Numbered from the stretch's first letter, positions 36,245 through 45,785 are shown. The stretch is DNA of 64,000 nt from Flavobacterium luteum (GCF_008806775.1 NZ_WAEM01000001.1:744001-808000); one strand, 5' to 3'. A program made the numbers and translations. Notes: generated from the letters alone by a model not told the origin.

Positions 36245-37075
36245 ATGGCTGACTTGTTATTTCAAGAAATCTTGACATTAGAATTGCCCTTTGGGTATCA
36301 ACAAGCAAATTGTCATAACCTTTCTCATTTTATAGGTTTGTATTTTGAATCTAAAAAAATTTCAACTTCTAAAATTTGGGCGTTTACTCCCGGTGTCTAT
36401 TCAAATTCAAGTACAAAACTAATTTCGTTTACTGATAAAAAAAAATTATCTCCAAATGGCAAAATTGATTGGGGATATCATGTCGCTTCGGTATTGCATG
36501 TTGAAATTGGCAATAAAATTCAAAAAATGGTACTCGACCTAGGTTTGTTTCCTAACCGAATGGTACATTACAGAGAATGGCTTGCCAAACTAAAAACACG
36601 TAAACTTATTTATCTAATAATGGATTCCGAATGGTACTTGTTTAACTCTACCCTAGTATCCAATTCTCAAAATCAATTTTATCAAGAAAATAATGAATGT
36701 TATGTTAAACCGAATGTAGTATTACCTGAATGGTTTTCTGACAAACTGATAACTGATTTTTTTAAATACGAAGAAGACAGTAAAGACAATCATTGGTTAG
36801 AAAAAGGAATTGCTATTAATGCAACAGCAATTCAATTTTATCATACCGAAATAGAACCAATTTTAAATTCAAAAAGTGAGTTACTAAATGATTATCGAGA
36901 TTTAGCAGGTAATGTTTTCAATTTTGAAACCGTATTTCGTGACAATATGTGGAATTATGAAATGACAGAAGAGTTTCAAAAGAAACATTTTGTTGTAATT
37001 GAAAAATATAGAACGTTCTATGAAATTGAATTGGAAAAATGGAAATGGAAACTTCAAGATTTACAAAGTAAATAA
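36245..37075 (+). CDS. Protein-glutaminase-like enzyme (glutamine deamidase)
   Basis: 276 residues. The N-terminal domain (about 1-120) fits the protein glutaminase family domain: Cys23 (QANCHNLSHF), His79 (WGYHVASVL) and Asp98 (MVLDLGLF) are at the expected distances for the Cys-His-Asp triad. Such enzymes turn protein-bound Gln into Glu. The C-terminal half is helical and unassigned. No signal peptide from this start. It follows the transglutaminase/ATP-grasp genes with its own promoter, so its link to them is inferred from proximity and related chemistry. Confidence 0.72.
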   Translation: MADLLFQEILTLELPFGYQQANCHNLSHFIGLYFESKKISTSKIWAFTPGVYSNSSTKLISFTDKKKLSPNGKIDWGYHVASVLHVEIGNKIQKMVLDLGLFPNRMVHYREWLAKLKTRKLIYLIMDSEWYLFNSTLVSNSQNQFYQENNECYVKPNVVLPEWFSDKLITDFFKYEEDSKDNHWLEKGIAINATAIQFYHTEIEPILNSKSELLNDYRDLAGNVFNFETVFRDNMWNYEMTEEFQKKHFVVIEKYRTFYEIELEKWKWKLQDLQSK

Positions 37076-37282
37076 ATAACTGTATTTAAATTCAACTATA
37101 ATAATCTTTATTTATTAAAAAATGAAGAAATAATTATGCCTATTTTTGATTCGTTTTTCACTAAATAATAAAAATGAAATATACTTTTCTGCATCATTAA
37201 TAATAATTTAATTAAATTTGTTTACAAATATGTTTAAAAATCAACTTATAAATTAAAAAGAATAGCATTTTGTTTATTTATT

Positions 37283-37633
37283 ATGGCAAAAAAAATAAAT
37301 AGTTTAGAAGATTTAGGCGGATTTGTCTTCTCAACTAATAAAGATTTTGAATTTGATACTCATTCTGATATGCAACAAACAGTTGCAAATAAGAAGCAAT
37401 TTCTAGAAGCTCATTTAGACAAAAAAAATAGAGGTGGAAAAATTGCCACTATTATAAAAGGTTTTCAAGGAACTGAAGAAGATTTAAAAACGCTAGGAAA
37501 AACACTTAAAACCAAATGTGGAGTTGGCGGTGCTGTAAAAGATAATGAAATCATAATACAAGGTAATTTTAGAGATAAAATCACAGAATTATTAAAGAGC
37601 GAAGGGTATAACGTAAAACGAGTTGGTAGTTGA
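37283..37633 (+). CDS. SUI1/YciH-like translation factor
   Basis: 116 residues. The SUI1 domain fills the C-terminal two thirds: GGKIATIIKGFQGTEEDLKT, KTKCGVGGAVKDNEIIIQG and KITELLKSEGYNVKRVG, as in eIF1-like YciH. The role of bacterial YciH in start-codon selection is not clear. Monocistronic between the glutaminase gene and a nucleoside phosphorylase. Confidence 0.87.
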   Translation: MAKKINSLEDLGGFVFSTNKDFEFDTHSDMQQTVANKKQFLEAHLDKKNRGGKIATIIKGFQGTEEDLKTLGKTLKTKCGVGGAVKDNEIIIQGNFRDKITELLKSEGYNVKRVGS

Positions 37634-37681
37634 AAAATTTATTTTTTACAACTAATTACATTAAAATAAAATTTAAAAAAC

Positions 37682-38548
37682 ATGATAAAATCATCAGAAT
37701 TGATTCTTAATCCAGACGGAAGTGTCTATCATTTGAATCTAAAACCAGAACATATTGCAAAAGACATCATCTTCGTTGGCGATCAAAATAGAGTAGAAAA
37801 AATCACTCGTTTTTTTGACAGTATTGAGTTTTCTATCCAAAAAAGAGAATTTAAAACTGAAACTGGAATGTTTAAAGGAAAAAGAATAACGGTAATGTCA
37901 ACTGGAATTGGCCCTGACAATATTGACATTGTAATGAACGAAGTGGATGCTTTGGTTAATATCGATTTAAAAACCAAAATGCCAAAAGATGTCTTAACAT
38001 CATTAAACATCATTCGAATAGGAACTTCGGGTTCACTTCAGGCCGATATTCCTGTGGATAGTTTTGTAATGGCAAAATACGGATTGGGTTTAGATAACAT
38101 GCTTCGCTCCTATTTAATAGATGAAATTTCTATTGTAGATATGGAAAATGCTTTTATAGCACACACCAATTGGGATTTAAAAAAAGGACGTCCTTATATC
38201 ATTGCTTGTTCTGAAACGCTAGCAAAAAGAATGGATAGCGATAAAATACATAAAGGAATTACAGGAACTGCAGGAGGATTTTACGGTCCGCAAGGGCGAG
38301 TTTTGCGTTTGAATATTCAAGATGAAAAATTAAATGCTAAGATGGATAATTTTAGTTTTAATGATGAAAGAATTACAAATCTTGAAATGGAAACTAGTGC
38401 TATTTTTGGATTAGGAAAACTTCTAGGGCACCATTGTTTATCATTAAATGCCATTATCGCCAATCGTGCTTCGGGAACTTTTAGTGAAGACCCATACAAG
38501 GCAGTTGATGAATTAATAGCGTATGCATTAGATAAAATAGCAGAATAA
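37682..38548 (+). CDS. Nucleoside phosphorylase (uridine phosphorylase-like)
   Basis: 288 residues. PNP/UDP family motifs are GTSGSLQADIPVDSFV, GTAGGFYGPQGR and LEMETSAIFGLGKLLGH (ribose-binding Glu-Met-Glu). It cleaves nucleosides with phosphate to base and ribose-1-P; the longer insertion before residue 200 and the overall length resemble uridine phosphorylase-like enzymes, but base specificity is not certain. Likely own transcript, followed by GNAT at 33 bases. Confidence 0.85.
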   Translation: MIKSSELILNPDGSVYHLNLKPEHIAKDIIFVGDQNRVEKITRFFDSIEFSIQKREFKTETGMFKGKRITVMSTGIGPDNIDIVMNEVDALVNIDLKTKMPKDVLTSLNIIRIGTSGSLQADIPVDSFVMAKYGLGLDNMLRSYLIDEISIVDMENAFIAHTNWDLKKGRPYIIACSETLAKRMDSDKIHKGITGTAGGFYGPQGRVLRLNIQDEKLNAKMDNFSFNDERITNLEMETSAIFGLGKLLGHHCLSLNAIIANRASGTFSEDPYKAVDELIAYALDKIAE

Positions 38549-38581
38549 ATTATCTGTTTTGATTTTCTTATTATAGTTTAG

Positions 38582-39112
38582 ATGAATTTAACACTAGAAA
38601 CAAGTAGACTCATAATGAGGCCTTTAGAATTATCTGATGCGGAGGCTATGTTTGTTATGGATAAAAATCCCGAAGTACATAAATACCTTTGGCAAAAACC
38701 AACACAAACTATTGAAGAAAGCTTCAAAACTATAGAATATGTTAAAAGTCAATATGCGACCAACAACATTGGTCGCTTTGCAACTGTTCTAAAAGACACT
38801 AATGAGTTTATTGGTTGGACTGGAATAAAGTTTGTAACTGAGCAACCTGAAAATGGCAACATCAATTTTTATGATTACGGGTACCGATTGAATCAAAAAT
38901 TTTGGGGAAAGGGATATGGTACTGAAGCTTCTAAAGCTTGGCTCGACTATGGATTTAAAGAAATGAAAATAGAAATGATGAATGCATATACCCATTCTAA
39001 AAACCAAGCATCTAATAATATCCTTAAAAAAATAGGCATGAATTGTTTAGAAACCTATTTAGACAAAGAAAATGTGCCTTGGTGCTGGTGGCATATGGAA
39101 AACCCTAATTAG
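38582..39112 (+). CDS. GNAT N-acetyltransferase (RimJ/RimL type)
   Basis: 176 residues. TSRLIMRPLELSDAEAMF starts the fold, YGYRLNQKFWGKGYGTEASK carries the acetyl-CoA motif A (Q/RxxGxG/A form), and NNILKKIGM closes it. The acceptor may be a ribosomal protein N-terminus or a small amine. Follows the phosphorylase at a short distance. Confidence 0.85.
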   Translation: MNLTLETSRLIMRPLELSDAEAMFVMDKNPEVHKYLWQKPTQTIEESFKTIEYVKSQYATNNIGRFATVLKDTNEFIGWTGIKFVTEQPENGNINFYDYGYRLNQKFWGKGYGTEASKAWLDYGFKEMKIEMMNAYTHSKNQASNNILKKIGMNCLETYLDKENVPWCWWHMENPN

Positions 39113-39140
39113 TTTTTATAATTTTTCAATTAAAAAATAA

Positions 39141-39158
39141 TAACAGTAAAAACTGTTA
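39141..39158. other. Weak hairpin after the GNAT gene
   Basis: TAACAGT (39141-39147) pairs with ACTGTTA (39152-39158) over a 4-base loop. There is no clear T-run, so it is only a weak terminator candidate. Confidence 0.35.
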
Positions 39159-39259
39159 AACAAAATTCAAAATCAATTCTTTATTCTTAAAATTATTTAT
39201 AAAAAAGTTACTTTTGCTACAATAGTTAAAGCACTTTCGCTTTTGCTATTTAGCTAGTT

Positions 39260-40192
39260 ATGCTTAGAACTGTAAATTATTTGATTACAAAAGCAAAGCA
39301 AAGTTTTCAGGTAAAAAAACCTTGGGACGATGTTATTATTTTTGTCTTAAACCTATTAATTGCTATCCCTATATTCATTATTGTTCATCAAAATACAAAA
39401 AATCCTAATTGGTATTTTAATATTGATAGGGTTTTATTATTCGTATTTATTTTACTCATTATCCAATTAATTTTAAGAGTTTTAAGAACAATTATCATTA
39501 TTTGTATCGTGCTTTATATTATTGCTCTTGCGTTTGGTAGTTTCTATGGAAGGTATGGGTTTTCCAGTATAACCGAAGATTATCGGTATATGATTTATTC
39601 GATGTCTGATAGCCCAAATCCACAGGATTTAATTCTTTCTAAATTATTGCCTTTTCCTAATAAATCAAAAATTATTAATGCTATTGAATATGACAATCGA
39701 AGAGTAAGAGACTTTGCTTTGAAGGCAACAACCAAGCATTTTAAAAAAGTTAACGGTTATTATAAATACAGAACAATTATTCAATGTTTTGCTGTTTTTA
39801 AAGAAATAAATAGCCGATGGAATTATGTAAGTGACCCAAAAGGAAGAGATTATATTGCCACAGCTTCTGAATCGTTACTGTACTTATCAGGTGATTGCGA
39901 TGATCATTCAGTACTTATGGCGGCTTGCATAAAATCTATTGGCGGCACTGCTCGATTAATTCATACGGGTGGACATATGTATCCTGAAATATTAATTGGT
40001 AATTCTATCGATTTAGAACCTATAAATTATTTAATAAAAAAAGTGCTCTTTGTTCCTGAAAGCAAAAGAAAATTAATTCATTACCATATTGATGAACGTG
40101 GACAAGTTTGGCTTAATTTAGATTATACCGCAATGTATCCGGGAGGACCATTTATGTCCGAAGAAATTTTAGGCGCCTTAACTTTAGATTAA
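39260..40192 (+). CDS. Membrane protein with transglutaminase-like domain
   Basis: 310 residues. Two or three hydrophobic helices in the first 105 residues (VIIFVLNLLIAIPIFII, VLLFVFILLIIQLIL, IIIICIVLYIIALAF) anchor the protein. The soluble part contains a transglutaminase-like triad pattern: LSGDCDDHSVLMAAC, TGGHMYPEI and WLNLDYTA. It resembles TgpA-type or other membrane transglutaminases but is much shorter. Possible role in the same protein-modification theme as 29117-37075, though 2 kb apart and not proved. It ends 1 base from ung (convergent). Confidence 0.75.
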   Translation: MLRTVNYLITKAKQSFQVKKPWDDVIIFVLNLLIAIPIFIIVHQNTKNPNWYFNIDRVLLFVFILLIIQLILRVLRTIIIICIVLYIIALAFGSFYGRYGFSSITEDYRYMIYSMSDSPNPQDLILSKLLPFPNKSKIINAIEYDNRRVRDFALKATTKHFKKVNGYYKYRTIIQCFAVFKEINSRWNYVSDPKGRDYIATASESLLYLSGDCDDHSVLMAACIKSIGGTARLIHTGGHMYPEILIGNSIDLEPINYLIKKVLFVPESKRKLIHYHIDERGQVWLNLDYTAMYPGGPFMSEEILGALTLD

Positions 40193-40193
40193 T

Positions 40194-40862
40194 TTACCAA
40201 TTAATTATTGGTTTATTATTTGCGTTTAAATAGGAATTCGTTTTACTAAAATGCTTGTTCCCAAACCATTTTCCTTGATTGGCACTCATGGGCGATGGAT
40301 GGCCACATTCTAAAACTAAATGTTTATTTCTATCAATTTTTAAGCCCTTTTTATGAGCAAAACTTCCCCAAAGCAAAAAAACAATATTTGTTTTCTCTTT
40401 TGAAATTATTTCAATAACAGCATCTGTAAAGACATTCCAAGCCAAATGTTTATGACTATTTGGAAGATCTTTTTTAACCGTTAGTGTGGCATTTAAAAGC
40501 AAAACTCCTTGCCTCGCCCAAGATTCTAAATTGCCCGAAGTTGGCATAAATAGCAACCCTAAATCATCGTTTAATTCTCGAAAAATATTGCGCAATGATG
40601 GAGGGATTTTTACACAATCATTTATTGAAAAGCATAAACCATTCGCTTCTCCTTGACCATGATACGGATCCTGACCTATGATTACGACTTTTAAATCATC
40701 GAATGAACACTGTTTTAAAGCTGCAAAAATCAATTCCTTCGGAGGATAACAAATAGTCTTTTTATATTCATCATCAACAGCCTGCATCAAATTGTGAAAA
40801 TACGGTTTTTGAAATTCTTTCGATAAAATAGGTTGCCAAGAAGCATCAATATCAATCAACAT
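40194..40862 (-). CDS. ung: Uracil-DNA glycosylase (family 1)
   Basis: 222 residues. VVIIGQDPYHGQGEANGLCFSI holds the catalytic Asp, LLLNATLTVKKDLPNSH the middle loop and GHPSPMSANQGKWFGNKHF the catalytic His. Removes uracil from DNA. A -7 element (TATTTTTG, 40884-40877 minus) is 14 bases upstream of the start. Confidence 0.95.
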   Translation of the reverse strand: MLIDIDASWQPILSKEFQKPYFHNLMQAVDDEYKKTICYPPKELIFAALKQCSFDDLKVVIIGQDPYHGQGEANGLCFSINDCVKIPPSLRNIFRELNDDLGLLFMPTSGNLESWARQGVLLLNATLTVKKDLPNSHKHLAWNVFTDAVIEIISKEKTNIVFLLWGSFAHKKGLKIDRNKHLVLECGHPSPMSANQGKWFGNKHFSKTNSYLNANNKPIINW

Positions 40863-40876
40863 TGTTTAATTTTTTA

Positions 40877-40884
40877 CAAAAATA
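40877..40884 (-). promoter_or_regulatory. -7 element of ung
   Basis: TATTTTTG on the minus strand upstream of ung. Confidence 0.45.
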
Positions 40885-40918
40885 TGAAATTCTCATTCAA
40901 TAAGACTTTTAACCTTTG

Positions 40919-40926
40919 TAACTTTG
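40919..40926 (+). promoter_or_regulatory. -7 element of the mutS2-like gene
   Basis: TAACTTTG matches the consensus. It overlaps the TTG at 40924, so that codon cannot serve as the start; ATG 40945 is used. Confidence 0.5.
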
Positions 40927-40944
40927 AACATTGATACAAAATTC

Positions 40945-43110
40945 ATGATCTCTATAACAGAAAAAACACTTCAAGACTTACAATTTCCTACCGTATTAGA
41001 AACTATTTCTTCAATATGCAATACCGATATTGGAAAACAAAAAGCAACAGCAATTGTTCCGTATAAAGAAAAAGAAACGCTGATGACTGCCCTGATGCAA
41101 ACATCTGAATACCTTTCCTCCTTTCAGAATAACAATGCCGTCCCTAACCATGGTTTTGATTCGATTTCTTATGAAATAAAATTTCTAGGTATTGAAGACA
41201 GCTTTCTGGAAGTGGGAAGTTTTCGAAAAATTGCTACCATATCAGAAACCAGTAATGTCTTGTTACAATTTTTTAAAAAGTTTGAAGACTACTATCCATT
41301 CTTAAATAGGAAAGCTTCGCAAGTAGCATATACTAAAGAAATCATAAAGCTCATAGATGAGGTTGTTGATAAATATGGTGAAATTAGGGATAATGCTTCT
41401 CCTGATTTACAACACATTCGAAGAGAAATGAATACCGTTCGGGGTAAAGTGAATCAAAGTTTTGGAATGGCTCTAGCACAATACAATGGCTTAGGCTATT
41501 TAGATGACATTAAAGAAAGTTTTGTGCACAACCGTCGCGTTTTAGCAGTTCTAGCCATGTACAGAAAAAAAGTAAAAGGCTCCATATTAGGAAGTTCTAA
41601 AACGGGAAGTATTGCTTATATCGAACCCGAAACTACATTGAATTATTCTCGAGAGTTGAGTAATCTAGAATATGAAGAAAAAGAAGAAATTACTAGAATT
41701 TTAAAACAATTATCCAATAGCATTCGACATTTTTTGCCTTTAATTATTCAGTATCAAGATTTTTTAAGTGATATAGACGTTATTGCTGCAAAAGCAAAAT
41801 ACGCTACTCGAATTAATGGAATTTTACCTAAAATAACAGAAGAAAGAAAATTGTATTTTCGAGATGCCTTCCATCCTATTTTGTACTTGAATAACAAACA
41901 GAAAAACGAAATAACGCATCCACAAACCATCGAATTACATCAAGAAAATCGTATTATTGTAATATCAGGTCCTAATGCTGGAGGAAAAACGATATCGTTA
42001 AAAACGGTTGGTTTATTGCAATTGATGTTACAATCTGGAATCCTAATTCCTGTGCACGAGCGCAGTGAAACCTTTTTATTTGATAGAATTTTAACAGATA
42101 TTGGAGACAATCAATCTATTGAAAATCATTTAAGTACATACAGTTACCGATTAAAAAACATGAACTACTTTTTGAAGAAATGCAATAAAAAAACATTGTT
42201 CTTAATTGATGAATTCGGAACGGGATCTGACCCTGAATTGGGGGGTGCTTTGGCTGAAATTTTCTTAGAAGAATTTTATCATCGTGAAGCATTCGGAATC
42301 ATAACTACACATTATTCAAACCTGAAAATTTTGGCAAACGAATTACCATTTGCAACAAATGCCAACATGCTTTTTGATGAAAAATCACTAGAGCCTTTGT
42401 ACCAATTGGTTTTAGGACAAGCAGGAAGTTCTTTTACTTTTGAAGTAGCTCAAAAGAATGGAATTCCATTTGGATTAATTAATCGTGCCAAAAAGAAAAT
42501 TGAAGTGGGCAAAGTACGATTTGATAAAACCATTGCTACGCTTCAAAAAGAGCGTTCTAAAATGGAAAAAACTTCGCAAACGCTAAAAGAGGAAGAAACG
42601 AAAGCGCGAGAAGAGGGAAGAAAAATGGAAACCATAAACGTAAAAATCAAAGAAAAACTAGAGAGTTATCAAGAATTGTATGATAGCAATCAGAAACTAA
42701 TTTATATTGGCCAAAAAGTAGATGTTATTTCGGAGAAATATTTCAATAATAAGAATAAAAAAGAGTTGGTTGCCGAATTTTTGAAAATAGTAGAAATGGA
42801 CAATTCTAAACGTCGTAAAGCATCCGTAAAAGAAACAATCGTTAAAAAAGAAAAAGAAAAAATCATTCAAAAAGAAGTTGAGGTTAAAGTAGAAGCTATT
42901 CGGATTGAAAAAAAAGAAAAGAAAATAAAAGCCAACTTAGTTCCTGAAAAACCAAAAGTTGTTTTAAAAATTGGAGATAGAGTTCGAATGTTTGATGGTA
43001 AAGCGATAGGTACGATTGATAAAATAGAGAAAAACAAAGCTGTTGTAAATTATGGGGTTTTTACCTCTACAGTAAGTGTTGAAGCCTTAGAATATGTTCA
43101 AAATAAATAA
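40945..43110 (+). CDS. MutS2-like ATPase without Smr domain
   Basis: About 721 residues from ATG 40945. The ATPase domain has the Walker A GPNAGGKT (about residue 342), LIDEFGTGSDP (Walker B region) and TTHYSNLKIL. A long Lys/Glu-rich coiled coil follows. Typical MutS2 ends in an Smr endonuclease domain, which is missing here; the protein ends in a KOW-like strand region (LKIGDRVRMFDGKAIGTIDK). MutS2 acts on branched DNA and stalled ribosomes; which one applies here is open. Start codon TTG 40924 is excluded by the -7 element. Confidence 0.85.
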   Translation: MISITEKTLQDLQFPTVLETISSICNTDIGKQKATAIVPYKEKETLMTALMQTSEYLSSFQNNNAVPNHGFDSISYEIKFLGIEDSFLEVGSFRKIATISETSNVLLQFFKKFEDYYPFLNRKASQVAYTKEIIKLIDEVVDKYGEIRDNASPDLQHIRREMNTVRGKVNQSFGMALAQYNGLGYLDDIKESFVHNRRVLAVLAMYRKKVKGSILGSSKTGSIAYIEPETTLNYSRELSNLEYEEKEEITRILKQLSNSIRHFLPLIIQYQDFLSDIDVIAAKAKYATRINGILPKITEERKLYFRDAFHPILYLNNKQKNEITHPQTIELHQENRIIVISGPNAGGKTISLKTVGLLQLMLQSGILIPVHERSETFLFDRILTDIGDNQSIENHLSTYSYRLKNMNYFLKKCNKKTLFLIDEFGTGSDPELGGALAEIFLEEFYHREAFGIITTHYSNLKILANELPFATNANMLFDEKSLEPLYQLVLGQAGSSFTFEVAQKNGIPFGLINRAKKKIEVGKVRFDKTIATLQKERSKMEKTSQTLKEEETKAREEGRKMETINVKIKEKLESYQELYDSNQKLIYIGQKVDVISEKYFNNKNKKELVAEFLKIVEMDNSKRRKASVKETIVKKEKEKIIQKEVEVKVEAIRIEKKEKKIKANLVPEKPKVVLKIGDRVRMFDGKAIGTIDKIEKNKAVVNYGVFTSTVSVEALEYVQNK

Positions 43111-43116
43111 TTGACT

Positions 43117-43536
43117 ATGGAAATTTCAGAATTACCTAAGAATAAAAAAATAATACTTTTTGACGGTGTTTGCAATCTCTGTGAATCTTCAGTTCAATTT
43201 GTTATTCAACACGATAAAAAAGATGTTTTTCGTTTTGTAGCTTTACAATCAGAATTAGGTCAAAAAATTATTCATCATATTGGCATTCAGGATAAAAATA
43301 TAGATAGTGTTATTTTATATGAACCTGGAGTTGCCTATTATTACAAATCATCTGCGGCTTTACAAATAGCAAAAAATCTCGGTGGTTTTTTTCATTTTGG
43401 AACTTTTTTTAAAATCATTCCAACGGGTTTAAGAAATGTACTTTATGATTATATTGCCAAAAATCGTTACGGCTGGTATGGCAAAAAAAGTAGCTGTATG
43501 ATTCCTACAGAGGAATTAAAAGCTAAATTTTTATAA
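43117..43536 (+). CDS. DCC-family thiol-disulfide oxidoreductase (DUF393)
   Basis: About 139 residues from ATG 43117. The N-terminal ILFDGVCNLCESSVQFVIQHDKK carries the DxxCxxC motif of the DCC (DUF393) family. These small proteins are predicted redox enzymes, often anchored or membrane-associated. Starts 6 bases after mutS2 in the same operon and is closed by a strong terminator. Confidence 0.83.
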   Translation: MEISELPKNKKIILFDGVCNLCESSVQFVIQHDKKDVFRFVALQSELGQKIIHHIGIQDKNIDSVILYEPGVAYYYKSSAALQIAKNLGGFFHFGTFFKIIPTGLRNVLYDYIAKNRYGWYGKKSSCMIPTEELKAKFL

Positions 43537-43539
43537 AAA

Positions 43540-43569
43540 AAGCTGTTTAAAATTTCTTTTAAACAGCTT
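43540..43569. terminator. Bidirectional terminator
   Basis: AAGCTGTTTAAAA (43540-43552) pairs with TTTTAAACAGCTT (43557-43569) over a 4-base loop, with A-run before and T-containing sequence after, between the DCC gene and the minus-strand lipoprotein. Confidence 0.85.
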
Positions 43570-43589
43570 AAATAAATTATTCAGATAAA

Positions 43590-44144
43590 TTATTGCTCCG
43601 TATATTTTACAAAAAATTCTCCTTTTGTAAAAACTTTAGAAACAGTCATACCTTCATTTTTTCCTGTAAAATTAAAAGTTCCTTTTACTGTCTTGTTTGT
43701 TTGATTTAACTCTGTAACAGTTATATTTCCTTCGCTTGTTTCAAAATTTGAATAATCTGAAGAATAAACAGAAGTAGCAGTTCCTTCAGTATATATACAA
43801 TTAGTAGAAGCAAATTCAAGCGGAAAAACACCTGGCTCAGTAAAATCTACCAAACTTAAATTTAATGTTGTAGAACCATCCGTTCCTACAATAATTAATG
43901 ATCCAAATGATTTTATATAAATTGCTTGAGTTGTATTCCATTGTTTTGAAACACCATCTTTAGTAACTTTTATTGCATAAGTAGTAACTTCACCACCACC
44001 ATTGCCTGATCCACCATTGCCACCACCGCCATTATTAACAGGAACTGAATTAAAGGCTGGGTCAATAGGTTCATCTTCACATGAAGTAAAAAGTACTGAA
44101 GAAATCAACAAAAATGTTACTGCTAAAAATTTTATTTTGCTCAT
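43590..44144 (-). CDS. DUF6252-type lipoprotein
   Basis: 184 residues. Lipobox FTSC at 20-23 followed by an Asp/Glu stretch. A Gly/Asn-rich linker (about 38-53) precedes a beta-rich domain with AIKVTKDGVSKQW and GNITVTELNQTNKTVKGTFNFTGKN, like DUF6252. Function unknown; probably outer-membrane surface lipoprotein. Confidence 0.75.
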   Translation of the reverse strand: MSKIKFLAVTFLLISSVLFTSCEDEPIDPAFNSVPVNNGGGGNGGSGNGGGEVTTYAIKVTKDGVSKQWNTTQAIYIKSFGSLIIVGTDGSTTLNLSLVDFTEPGVFPLEFASTNCIYTEGTATSVYSSDYSNFETSEGNITVTELNQTNKTVKGTFNFTGKNEGMTVSKVFTKGEFFVKYTEQ

Positions 44145-44184
44145 GAGACTTAAATTTTTAATTTTTTTTCAAATATAATTTTTT

Positions 44185-45489
44185 TTAACGATTTAGTAAA
44201 ACTTTTTTAGGAACTCTTGTCAACAGAATTACTCCAATTATAAAAAAAATCGCTAGAAAAACAATTGCCAGTCTAGGGCTACCCGTAATTTGGTCAATTA
44301 CCCCATAAATGCACATGCCAATTACAATTCCTATTTTTTCAGAGACATCATAAAAACTAAAAAAAGAGGCTGTGTCCTTAGTAACGGGTAATAACTTAGA
44401 ATAAGTAGATCTTGATAATGCTTGAATTCCGCCCATTACTAAACCTACTAATCCAGCCATAACATAAAAATGAATAGGTGACGTTATAAAATAAGCAGCT
44501 AGACAAAGTAAAACCCAAAAGCAATTGATTACGATAAGAGTTGGAATATTTCCAAATTTAGCAGAAGCTCTTGAAGTAAGACCCGCTCCAAGAATAGCTA
44601 CCAATTGAATTACCAAAATACAAATAATTAACCCTGTTGTACTTTCACTCTTAGATTGCCATGCAATTTCTTGGGCACCAAAGTAAGTAGCAATTAACAT
44701 TACCGTTTGAACTGCCATACTGTAGACAAAAAAACTCAATAAATAGTGCTTTAACGGTTTGTAATCTTCTAGTGAAATCCATACTTTTTTTAGTTCTTTA
44801 AATCCATTAAACACAACAGCTTTAGTTACTTTAAGTTCTGAATTGTCATTTCCTTTTGGTAAAAAATAAAAAGAATATTGACTAAAAAGAATCCACCAAA
44901 TTCCAACCATAATAAAGGAATAACGCATTTGATCTATTTTATTTGCATCGTCTGCTCCCATTATCATTGCTAAATTTACAATTAATAAAATAACACTCCC
45001 AAAATATCCTAATGAATAACCTTTAGCACTTATTTTATCTTGCTGCTCTGGAAAGGCAATATCAGGAAGATAAGAATTGTAAAACACCAAACTTCCCCAA
45101 AAACCAATTAACCCTAAAATATAAAATAACAATCCTATATAAATAGTATTTAAATCAAACCAATACAAACCCATACAAGAAAAAGCGCCTAAGTAACAAA
45201 AAAAACGCATAAACGATTTCTTATTCCCGACATAATCAGAAATTCCAGATAATAAAGGAGATATAAAAGCTACAATTAAAAATGCAAAAGCAGTACTAAA
45301 ACTGATTAATGCGGAGTTTTTAAGATACAATCCAAAAACAGAAATATAATGACTATTATTTGCAAATAAGGATTCATAAAAAATAGGAAAAACTGCAGAA
45401 GAAATTACAAGCGGGTACACAGAATTAGCCCAATCATAAAATGCCCATGCGTTTAATAACTTCTTACTGCCTTTAGGTAAATTAGCCAT
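44185..45489 (-). CDS. MFS transporter, UMF1/ATG22-like
   Basis: 434 residues and 12 membrane helices. The N-terminus LLNAWAFYDWANSVYPLVISSAVFPIFYE and PLLSGISDYVGNKKSFMRFF are typical of the UMF1 (ATG22-like) subgroup, related to vacuolar amino-acid exporters in yeast. The substrate is unknown. Adjacent to the DUF6252 lipoprotein on the same strand. Confidence 0.85.
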   Translation of the reverse strand: MANLPKGSKKLLNAWAFYDWANSVYPLVISSAVFPIFYESLFANNSHYISVFGLYLKNSALISFSTAFAFLIVAFISPLLSGISDYVGNKKSFMRFFCYLGAFSCMGLYWFDLNTIYIGLLFYILGLIGFWGSLVFYNSYLPDIAFPEQQDKISAKGYSLGYFGSVILLIVNLAMIMGADDANKIDQMRYSFIMVGIWWILFSQYSFYFLPKGNDNSELKVTKAVVFNGFKELKKVWISLEDYKPLKHYLLSFFVYSMAVQTVMLIATYFGAQEIAWQSKSESTTGLIICILVIQLVAILGAGLTSRASAKFGNIPTLIVINCFWVLLCLAAYFITSPIHFYVMAGLVGLVMGGIQALSRSTYSKLLPVTKDTASFFSFYDVSEKIGIVIGMCIYGVIDQITGSPRLAIVFLAIFFIIGVILLTRVPKKVLLNR

Positions 45490-45744
45490 ACCAATCGTTT
45501 TAAAGTATTAATTATTTTCCTACGAAAATACATATTTTAAATATTGAATCATCATTTAATTTCTCATTATTTTTCTAATTTAACAAACTTCCAAATTTTA
45601 ATTTATTTAATGAAATTTTCACATCTAGCCTAAAAAAAAAAGACTATTTTTGCTTCTTATTTAAGACAAATCTCACATTGATTGTTTTTACAATTAATAT
45701 TGGGATGTTTTTTTATGAAATTAAAAATAAAACAATAGTATTAA

Positions 45745-45764
45745 TATCACTGTTATTAGTGATA
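45745..45764. promoter_or_regulatory. Operator-like inverted repeat ATCACT-N6-AGTGAT
   Basis: Perfect 7-bp arms TATCACT/AGTGATA with a 6-base centre. The core edge is exactly 22 bases from the -7 element at 45786, and the base triplet at the -33 position is TAG rather than TTG. The same core repeat with the same spacing is found upstream of the gene at 60353 (60416-60435). Confidence 0.55.
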
Positions 45765-45785
45765 GATATTATAGCTTAAAAATTC

